Shown here piece after piece: positions 49,807-64,000 of a DNA stretch of 64,000 nt. Every line of letters starts with the position of its first letter. Position 1 is the first letter of the stretch. The notes under the pieces are model-generated. The model was not told where the DNA came from. It did no database searches and saw nothing but the letters and a program-made list of their open reading frames with translations. Source of the stretch: Alnus glutinosa (Eukaryota > Streptophyta > Magnoliopsida > Fagales > Betulaceae). Location of the stretch: the NCBI RefSeq assembly GCF_958979055.1, contig NC_084894.1, positions 253,001 through 317,000 of the forward strand. The letters run 5' to 3'. Both the position numbers and the translations under genes were made by a program.

Positions 49807-50630
49807 ATTGTTGCGCTTTTTTTTTTCTTTTTCTTTTTCTTTTTTTGGGTTCTTTCTTTGCGTGTGCGTGTTTCATTAAAACAGTTAATAAATAACCATA
49901 AGAATCACTCGCTGACAGGGAGTATACTGACAATTATTTACTACGTTTTCCATCAGAGAGGTGCACTGAAAAGGAAGGGATTACATGGCGATGATGTTTT
50001 TGGTACGCCCTGTATGTTTTGTGCAATGGTAGCAAAGCCATTAAACAGAAAATTCCCACCATATAATTCTCTGGAAAATAATTTTACCCCCTGAAATTCG
50101 AAGAATAGGAAAATAGCTGATGCAAGAGTATTTGTTATTCCAAAGAAATTCTCACGTCAACTTCTTTGTGATGCAATGGATGATGTGAGGTGTTTGCATG
50201 TCACTAAAGATTATAGCAGCTTTAAGAAGGCCATAGTGTTAGAAACATGAATGTGATGAAACAGTATTCATACCAGCTGCAGAAATATACCAAGTATGGC
50301 AAAGATTAGAGGTTGCCTGAAACTTCATTAGCTGTTGAAGAATCAAATCTTGTTGCGTAAAATAAAACAAATAATAGCTTGGCATTCTTACAAAAGAAAA
50401 GCAATTAACTATCTACTATATAGGATTCTTCTGAAGTAGTCTTGGAGAAAGCTGATGAGGCAGCACCAAAGAGAATCAAAGTCGAACCTTCAGCCTGATG
50501 TAGCTCCTTTCCCACACATGATAAGTACGATGAAGTTCAGACCATTAAGCTGTTTTGTCCTTCTCTTGTCGCTGCTGTAATAATCGCTGTTGGGAATGGC
50601 AGAGCAGAAGCAGAAGCTGATTGAGCAGGT
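49807..50630. other. Unassigned sequence with possible gene fragments
   Basis: After the LRR pseudogene there are short coding-like stretches, around 49955-50060 and 50120-50200 on the plus strand, with no frame longer than 78 codons. Another, near 50420-50500, ends in KRIKVEPSA and a stop. They may be remnants of a retrocopied or transduplicated gene, but I cannot identify the source. Confidence 0.35.
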
Positions 50631-53028
50631 TCATAGAATAACACAAACACATCCTCTGTTGTCGTCATATTCATTGTCAGCATACTCTATTTCACTGTCA
50701 GAAAAATGGAAGGACAAGATAAGAAGATCATGAAACAACCACTTAATCAGCATAATATGACCATAGATCTCTCAACTTGCAACAGGTAAGTGCAATGTGC
50801 CCTTGAATGTCCTTGTTCTTATTGCATTAGTGTAAAATATATGCACATGCATATAAATACTACACTCACACAGACACACACATTAGTAAGCAAATGTTGA
50901 ATGGTTGAAGACATGTTTCAAAATCCACATCCATCCTATTCAAAGAAATTACAACCATCATAGTATTGGCCTTATGTACTTTTCCTTTGATTGAGAACTT
51001 TTATCTGTTTGAAGCATCAAGCTTTCATCATATTAATGATTGAAAGAGTTTGAGAGGTAAAAATATAAATAAAAAACAGTTTTGTAATGTGGGAGAAGAA
51101 TATCTTTGAAATAAGAGAACTCAGCGAAATTGATTAGGCATGAAAAGATAATGGAGACATATAAAAGTTGAGAGATACCATATCCAAATTATGGGGTTCA
51201 ACAATAATAAAAACCTCACCATAAGGGAGGTATTGAAACGGGCATGGGATGCCATCCCACCTCCCACCCACCACTGACTGACTGATGCTACAGGATCATT
51301 ACTTATCTCTGTTAGATGTCTCTTATTAACAACTGTAATTTCTCCCATGTTCCCCAATATGATTGAACAATGGACCCACACTAGGCTTCTTTTTTTTAAG
51401 TTCAATGAGAAGCAACCTTATTCTTGTGTGTTTTAATGAAACAAAATAATGAAAGTGAAACAAACCTTGGATAGAACTCACCCTTAAAAACTGACTTGCA
51501 ATGAGAGGGTGTCCAAGAGCTTATATACACATGGTTAAGATTGTACTTAAGCCATGTGGGACACTTATCATACCACCATGCTCTGCAGCAGATGTTCACG
51601 GCAACCCACTATATCAACACTAACCTGATGGTAGCCCTTTCTCTTTTGCAATTCCACTCATCTATCAATATTCAATGACTTACTATTATGCACATATAGA
51701 GTACTGATACATTTTAATCCAACCTATAGACTGCCCCCTTTGTGCCTCCTCAACCACAGTATTATGATCAAATGGGTTGTAGCTTTCATCTAGAAGTTAG
51801 TTGCTATCTTTATGAAGTCTCACCAACGGATGACTTCTGTATTCTTCAGTATAGTCTTCCCAAGACTTTTTCTTTCCTTTCACCTAGTCTCCAATATCTT
51901 AAAAAGAAAAAGAAAAAGAAAATAAAAATTCCGAACTAGAAATTTCACATGGATCCCAAACTTGCATTAACATTCCATTCACCCTAAAGCCTTTTCAATC
52001 CCCATATTCTTGCCGGAAGAGGCAACACCAATAGGTTCAAATTAACATAAAAAAGCATCATGCAAGGAGTTCTACGCATCCGTAAGTAACAATCATTCTT
52101 GCACCAAACATTTCACTCAAGTTCATAAGGATAACACAGAAAAAAATGTAAAATGAAATGGAAAGTGATATCAATCACATCGTTGAGCACAAATGGTGCT
52201 TTGTACGAGTTTTCTTGCCTCTGCAATGCTAGCAGCTTAATGCTTCTTCAGAGAGGGACATACCAATACAAATACAGTAGTATGGCTTCAAAATCAGATC
52301 CAATTGGAACTTTTGGTATCATAGGCATATTATTTGACTTTCAATGATTTCCTAGTCTGGGAAAGAGCAGCTAAAGGCAATTTTTATTTTTATTTTTTCA
52401 AGAAATGAAGATAATTATGGTAAAATGGAAGTTTAGTCATGGTGGTGATTGGTGAAAATTTCTTTTACGTTTTTTTTTTTTAATAAGTAAAACAGAGCAA
52501 GAACAACATAGGGGGGGTCCTTCCCGCTATCAAGAGGGACTGGCAAATGGGATTTTGAGGTGGTGGGAATGCATCCAGAACATCTTTTCAATTGTTAGGA
52601 TGGGGGGATACCAGTTACAGCTTGGATGATGTGACCTTTGGAGTTCCGGCAGACAGCAGCTTGGGCTGAGAAGGAGTCTCTAACAGCCGTGTCGAAATTG
52701 ATCTTAAATACATAAGGAAGGGGGGGCTGCCATCTCTCGGCAGAGGACTGTTCACGCTTGAAAGTGTTCCAGTGATGTCTTATAGACGTTTATTTTAGTC
52801 CTTAGAATAAGTTGCTTAAAGTTTCAAGAGGACATCACTCTAGAATTTCGCTCAATATGAGTAATCTGCTTTTCCCACCACTTCCAAATGTAGCAGCAGA
52901 TCCAGAATAACAATGATAAAGGGATATCAATCTCTTTAGCATTCAATTCGACACCACCAAATTGTACACAGCTAACAATTTCCACTTGCACAAAAGAATA
53001 AAAACAGATTGCATAGGTAGATTATAGG

Positions 53029-53073
<45 letters not shown>

Positions 53074-53422
53074 CCTACCTGGATTCAAATTCCCTGATTT
53101 CAACAAGTTCTTTCCCTAAGAAATCCATCCATTGTACTTGCTTCTTCTGATTCTCTTCCACAGCACCTGATGCCGAAGTCGGCCTTCTGAGACTGCTTTT
53201 CAGGCAGTTCTCAGCTGGTGGTTGTTTCCCATCTGAACTCTCTTCCTTGACCTCAATGGTCTCACCAGGTAATTGATCAGAGGCTTCAGGAACTGAGACA
53301 AGTTTTGTAGGCACATGTGGGGTATTTTCCAATTTCAATGGTCCAGGAGTGTAAATGTGAGGAGAGGGTTTGCAAAAGCAAATGAAGGACGGACAATGAA
53401 TCTTGCAGAACAAAAACCTCAT
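50631..53422 (-). CDS. Small conserved plant protein with C-terminal CaaX prenylation motif
   Basis: Uncharacterised eudicot protein of 135 residues from two exons, 53422-53079 and 50694-50631 (408 bases in frame), separated by a 2.4-kb intron. Exon 1 starts MRFLFCKIHCPSFICFCKP, with four Cys in the first 17 residues. It then has a Pro-rich stretch and the conserved KKQVQWMDFLGKELVEI. Exon 2 adds an acidic segment and ends GCVCVIL-stop. CVIL is a CaaX box; a final Leu favours geranylgeranylation, and the preceding Cys could be palmitoylated, so membrane attachment is likely. Exon 2 was found by matching phase (AG|T) and the family's expected ending. A leader intron probably lies at about 53435-53760. 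Molecular function is unknown. Confidence 0.8.
52590..52770 (-). pseudogene. LINE-type RNase H domain remnant in the intron of the CaaX gene
   Basis: Minus-strand translation around 52720-52620 gives VFKINFDTAVRDSFSAQ and then AVCRNSKGHIIQA. This resembles the start of the RNase H-like domain of plant non-LTR retroelements (KxNFDGA). It lies in the same orientation as the host gene. Only a short fragment is recognisable. Confidence 0.6.
53031..53072. repeat. (GA)n microsatellite next to a splice donor
   Basis: About 20 GA units end seven bases from the donor of exon 1 of the CaaX gene (53079); on the transcribed strand this is a CT repeat just inside the intron. The Pumilio gene has the same arrangement at 28443. 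Confidence 0.92.
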
Positions 53423-54189
53423 GAAATAATTGCCTGATTAACAACTGATGTTACTGCAATTATCCATTTCTTTATAACTCCACATAAAAAGCATGAATCC
53501 AAATTAAATCATCAACACATTCATTATCATTCTTCAAGTATAATGAGAGAAAACCCAACAAATCCAACATGAGAACTTCACAAGAAAATTTTATTAAATG
53601 GTAAAATTGTTGTCAAAGTTGGCTCCCAGCGAAGGACGACGAGATCCACTGTGAATATATATATTAAAATAACAAAGGACTCAAATAGCAAAATCTTACA
53701 AAAATAGAAGCAAATTAAGGAGCAAATAATGATTAAGAAAAAAAAAAAGAAAGGCTTACATGCACTAGTGGTTCTGAGTTTTAGGATTCGAAAGACAATC
53801 TTTTGCAGTGAAAGAAGTGAAACCCAGAAAGGAATTTGAGTTTTGGAGGTTTCTGATAATGAAGGCCAACTCTAAGAGAAACAGGTGTCTCAGAAACAAA
53901 CCTGAAACTGTCCAGAAACCTCTGTTTCTTCAGTTTGTGTGTTAGAAAAGACACCTTTTTTGTAATCTACCAGACGCAAACAAATTACTCCTATTGTATA
54001 GATCCTAAAAAGACTATCATACCCTCTTTGAGGATTTCACCTCCATTGTTAATGTTGAACAAAGGAAGAAGAAAGAAACCTAATGTAAATATCTGAGATT
54101 AGAAAGAACAAGAAAGAGATGAAAACCTTAGCTGGATAGCCTAGAGAGAGACAAGACCAAATTGGAAACTTAAAAGACAAACAAAACCC

Positions 54190-56280
54190 AACTGTCCAAC
54201 ATTCTATTATGTAACTGTTCGTCCCTCCAAAAGGAAGTTAAATAGTAACCGCCATAAATATTTTATATTTTATAGTGTACAGTGTACACAAACATACAGC
54301 TTTTGAATTCCAAAGTTTCTTCACTGCCATTTGCCAACCAACATTACTATATATAGAAGTTTAAGATTTGATCGAGTTTTCTTATTCTAAATATTCTATG
54401 TGGTTGTTTTTCATAGATTTAAATAACAGCTAGAATGAGATCATCAGTAATCATAAAAGATTGTGGCCAATGAACTGGTATAAGAAAAGAACAAACATAT
54501 GCAGATCGAAGCCAAAACCCCCCATTGATTTTTTATTATTATTTTAATAAAATTGCTTGTTTAAGTTTCCTATTTTTTTTTTTAAATGATTGCCATTAAA
54601 TCTTCCAAGTTGCATCCATGTGTAAATATTCTAATGATCTTGCACGAGGATTTCAAGGACCTTGGGAAGATTTAAGGCAAAGCAAGCATTATTAGTTTCT
54701 TTAGGGCCTGGGGATTGACCTTCTCATATATGTTATATCCTTATTCTTTTCTTATCTATGAAATTGTCTGCCTTTTCCTCAATACAAGGTGCCTTTTTCA
54801 CTTTTGGGTGAGAGAAATTGACGGTTACATGATGCAACTTTTTGCTTATCACCATTTCTTTTTCTTTTTAACATGGATAATAATATCATACCCATTTGAA
54901 GATTAAAGATGCTTTTTCCTCTTTCTTTCTTCCTTCTATTCCATGACGTAATAACAAATCAATTCCTCCGCTTCTATGGGTGTATAAACGGTGCGGTTAT
55001 AAGCTAATACCATCTATCGCAACCGGTTATACACCCTTATCGGCTTATATAATTCCCACTTGAATATCGCATGGAGCGATGGCATTCTGTCAAAAGTATC
55101 ACTCATTTGTTTCTCTTCTATTTTCTTCATTTCTTCCGAGTTAAGAGATTGCTAATTCAAAAACATCATAGCTATCGAGATTTTACCTCTTTGGCCTTGG
55201 CCAGACAGCCCCTCGGAGGCTGACCAACTCAAGGCCAAGTAATCATAGCCATTCACGTGAAGTATCACGTTAATTTGTATAAGATTTGAAGTAAAAATTG
55301 TAATTCTATTGGCAACACTAGGAAATAATTATAGTTAATCAATATTCAATTAATATGGAAGGGTGTCACTGACACGTGTTAACATGGGCATGTGGTGGGT
55401 GACCCTGCCCAGCAATCAGATGTGCAACACCTGGAAACCAGCATCATTGCAGAGAAGGCAATTAAAGCTGGTGATTGAAAATCCTATCATCAATGGAATT
55501 GGGATGTCAGTTTTAGCCTTTGCCCTCTTTTTAATGTGTTAGAGACAGGCGCATGCCCATATGTATTTGATTGTGGAGACACAAGGTCCCCTCGCTTTTG
55601 CAAATTTGTCTTCCATATATTATGACTGCATGTAATTTCCAATTTTTTTTTTTTTTTTTTTTAATATAACAATAAATTACTTAGAATCCCTTCTAAGCAA
55701 ATTCCTGATTCAGATTTTTCTTCAAATTGATTTGGAAAAAATTTATCTATATATTAAATTGACATATTTCTTTAAAAACAAGTGATTTTCATTTACATTT
55801 TTAATAGTAAGTGTGAGAATTACATAATTTAAAGACTTTTTTTGACTTCCCGAAGAAAAGCTGTCCGTCCATTCATTTGGTAATGAAATTTGCCACTACT
55901 CACTAGGCTTAGGTAATTTGTCTGTGTCTCTATTTTTCGCTAATACAAGGGCTTCTGTTCGGTGTCTAATCTCCTTGGTTGGTTCATCCCCAATTCCCCA
56001 TGAAATAAATACCCCTCTTCCCAATGAAAGAGGCATTGGCTATTTGGCTTTATTCATAATGAGTTGCTAAAATAAAATAAAAGCCTGATAGCCGATAGGA
56101 GAGTTGTGTGAATCAAACATATAACATGGTTCAGGCCAATATACGCACACAAATAAACACGGTTGTCGGAGCCAAAAAACACATACCATTGTTCACACGT
56201 TTCTATAGACCACTTTTGACGTCAAAAGCAGGACACCATTTTGTTACATTTTACGTGACAGTATCATGTCTGTCATAATT
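54190..56280. other. Intergenic spacer
   Basis: AT-rich sequence, no gene recognised. A possible small inverted repeat lies around 54965-55045 (GGTGTATAAACGGTGCGG and AACCGGTTATACACCC), and a T tract at 55641-55662. Confidence 0.5.
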
Positions 56281-56284
56281 AAAT

Positions 56285-56724
56285 GGATTAAATACCTTAC
56301 ACATATTGTGTTTTAAAAAAAAAAAAAATTTTGTCTTTCCAGTTTTTTTTTTTTTTTTTTTTTATATGGTACCTGTGTAATGAGAAAGGAGGAAGATGGT
56401 ATTTCCGTCTATTTTTTTGTCCAAAATTAACGGACCTCGTTAGCGACACGTGACACCATTAAAATTGCGATATGTGGCCCAAAAGAGTGGTTAAGCCACC
56501 CCTACAACATATATATATATATATATGGGAACGACGTGTCACAATTTTATTGGTGTCACTTATCGATGACATAGAAATCCGTCAGTTTTAGATAAAAAAA
56601 AAATGGACAAAGGTATCATCTCTGTCTTTTCCTATAGCACAGGTACCACCTATGAAAAAAATAAAAACTGATGAGACAAAAAATAAAGTTTTTAAACCAC
56701 AGAGGGCAAAAAGGTATTTAACCT
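56285..56724. mobile_element. Mutator-type MITE, 440 bp
   Basis: Terminal repeats GGATTAAATACCTT and AAGGTATTTAACCT are flanked by a perfect 9-bp duplication, TAATTAAAT, at 56276-56284 and 56725-56733. Internal blocks carry GACACGTGACACC and an opposing GACGTGTCAC, similar in layout to the elements at 36170 and 46019 but with different ends. It is noncoding and contains an AT run at 56511-56526. Confidence 0.85.
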
Positions 56725-57011
56725 TAATTAAATTAAAATTTAGTGGCTAACTTCATAAATTTTACGGAAACTTACATACTGAATGGTGCTAGCAACAATC
56801 AAATTTTGTTTTGTGACTAGCATGGTAAATATCATGCAGGGTTATCATGTCAATTTGTAAAAGACTTATAATAAAAGTTTTAATACTCTTAGCAACATTT
56901 TTTCTTTGTAAAACACCCACGAGTATCAATGCTTTGTAGAAGGCATTCTTTTTACCGAAACATGTTTGAGACTTCAAAGACAACCCCTCCCACTTTTTCT
57001 CCCTTGAAAAC

Positions 57012-58135
57012 GGATCCGGCTTAAGTGCTGTAGTTTAAAACTACAGCACATCTGCTGTAGAAAAATGGAGGGCCTAGATTTAATTTTTCAAAACATTGCG
57101 TTTCACTGATAAACAAAACTCAAAAATAAACAAGCAAACTTGACGCCGTTTGAAACATCTTCCTCAAGCGATTCAAAGCAATCTCCGGCCAAGGTGACGG
57201 TTTTCGGCATGTTCGGATCTGAAGAGTCCTCAGTGGCAGGCTGGCAGCGGACTCTAATCAACCCTCCAGCTCTGATTTTCTCTTCAACAGAACCCATCAT
57301 GTGTGCCCCAATGCAACACCCCAGAACCTCAAACTCCAAAACCCATTAATTCCAATAAGTAAATTCTTATTCCTCATCTAAAACAAGTCCAAGAATTTTC
57401 TCTGACCTTTCTCAGATTACATCTCCCTCATAACTTTTCCTTAAGAAAGATGGGATATTACCCTCGACCTACGTCTCAGAATTAGATGATCTCCGAGAAA
57501 AACAAAGTCCAATCAGGCACAAAAGAATAGCCAAGTCCCCACTCCCCAAGAATCCAAAATCAAGGAACAAAAACTGCGAAAAGGGACTGCAAATCTTAGA
57601 GATAGGGCTTCGGGGCACAAAGAAAAGGAAAGAAGAAAACCCATTAATTCGCATCAAAGCACGCGGACCGAAGCATGAGTGGCCCTCCTCTGTATTGTAA
57701 TCAAGGGTGGATTCCTCCAAGAGCACATCCTTGCCCAGCTTTCCTCTATTAACCCATTTCTCTACGTTTCTTTAAAGTTTCAAAACCCTTTCCTTCACCT
57801 CTTCAAACCCTCCTCTGCTACTGGTTCTGGTGCGGAGCTCCTCCACCTCTGCCCAGAATGTGACTCTCCACTGGATTCAGCAGGCATCTTCTAAGCGTGC
57901 TCGCGCCATCTTTGCGTGAATCTATATCGTTTCGGCCTCTGATTGAATTGTTTTGCTTCTGAGAAATGGGCATGAACGTTGCAAACCATCCTCAAATGCC
58001 GTCAAGTTTGCTTGTTTTATTTTTGAGTTTTGTTTATAAGTGAAACGACAGTGTTTTGGGAAAATAGATCTAGGCCCTCCATTTTTTTACAGTAGATGTG
58101 CTGTAGTTTTAAGCTATAGCACTGAAGCCGGATCC
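57012..58135. mobile_element. Pack-MULE-like element with terminal inverted repeats and possible captured gene sequence
   Basis: A 1124-bp element with ends GGATCCGGCTT and its exact complement AGCCGGATCC. Terminal inverted repeats of about 140 bp match with scattered differences. A perfect 9-bp target duplication, CTTGAAAAC, lies at 57003-57011 and 58136-58144. The interior (about 57150-57960) is less AT-rich than its surroundings and has open stretches on both strands, for example 57339-57103 minus, containing NMPKTVTLAGDCFESLEED. That composition suggests captured host exons, as in Pack-MULEs. I could not identify a donor gene, and no transposase is present. Confidence 0.8.
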
Positions 58136-58685
58136 CTTGAAAACCGATGTACATTTATCTTCTGAAACCCTAGTCCACAGGATTACCATTGCTGCTTCGA
58201 ATGCTTGATCAATGGAAAAATGAGACTAATGCCATGCTATAAAATTCTTCTTTCATAAAATATACATCTTGCTATATGTGTAGCCATGAATCAAGAACAT
58301 GATTAAAATTTACCCATATTAAAATCCAGTTTCAAGTACAGATAACATGATTATCATATTCAGTCAATGAAATTCTATTGCAGCCTTAAGTGTCTCAACG
58401 TAGTCATAATTTACAGCCACCCGCAGAATGAATACCCTGGACTCTAAGAAAAAATAAAAAAAATCAAGAATCTATATTGTATTTTTGTTAAGAATGAATA
58501 CTGAAGCTTTATTTTTTTTCCCCCAATCCAGACTTCATCAAACTCCACATACAAGGCAAAATCTTCCTAAAAATGATACTGAGATATTGAAGAAAACAGC
58601 AAAGGCACTAACTACCAAAAGGAGGTGGACATTGAAGAGCGCTGATCCAGAAGAAGTCTCATCAACCAGACCTTTTGTTTTGACA

Positions 58686-64000
<5,315 letters not shown>

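Overview
The window is nuclear DNA from a flowering plant, most likely a woody rosid eudicot. The genes are split by many GT-AG introns, the spacers are AT-rich with long poly-A/T, AT and CT tracts, and there are many small plant transposons. I could not name the species. Splice sites were placed by eye and checked for frame: every complete gene model below gives a whole number of codons.

Layout. 1-2476 (minus): subtilisin-like protease, cut by the left edge before its catalytic serine. 2477-7300: spacer. 7676-11545 (plus): myristoylated receptor-like cytoplasmic kinase, PBL16-like. 11650-14560: spacer with a MITE and a miniature LTR element. 15040-16608 (plus): a 128-residue WRKY protein with the variant core WRKYGEK. 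17161-18318 (minus): decayed endogenous pararetrovirus. 20970-24489 (plus): plastid chaperonin 60 beta. 26824-33415 (plus): Pumilio RNA-binding protein with eight PUF repeats. 34026-42640: four Helitron-like elements lying end to end, with nested Mutator-type elements. 42912-45660 (minus): plastid PDZ/TPR protein of the ZKT/MET1 family. 46019-46662: Mutator-type element in the upstream region of that gene. 47949-48538: broken Copia element between the arms of a perfect 90-bp inverted repeat. 49128-49806: LRR receptor-like pseudogene. 50631-53422 (minus): a small protein whose distant second exon supplies a CaaX prenylation motif. 56285-58135: a MULE MITE and a Pack-MULE-like element. 58686 to the right edge (minus): organellar lysyl-tRNA synthetase, cut at its 5' side.

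How the genes relate. Three encode plastid or organelle proteins: Cpn60 beta for protein folding, ZKT/MET1 for photosystem II assembly and repair, and LysRS for organellar translation. They share no operon. The gene order looks like the unfractionated form of a block that Arabidopsis keeps in pieces. As I recall, PBL16, CPN60B3 and APUM12 are close together on chromosome 5, ZKT is next to CPN60B1 on chromosome 1, and LysRS/OVA5 is near CPN60B2 on chromosome 3.

Mobile DNA. At least five elements have terminal inverted repeats and 9-bp target duplications typical of Mutator. There are also three tRNA-derived SINEs, Copia, LINE and TRIM remnants and the Helitron array. I found no complete autonomous transposon and no convincing RNA gene.
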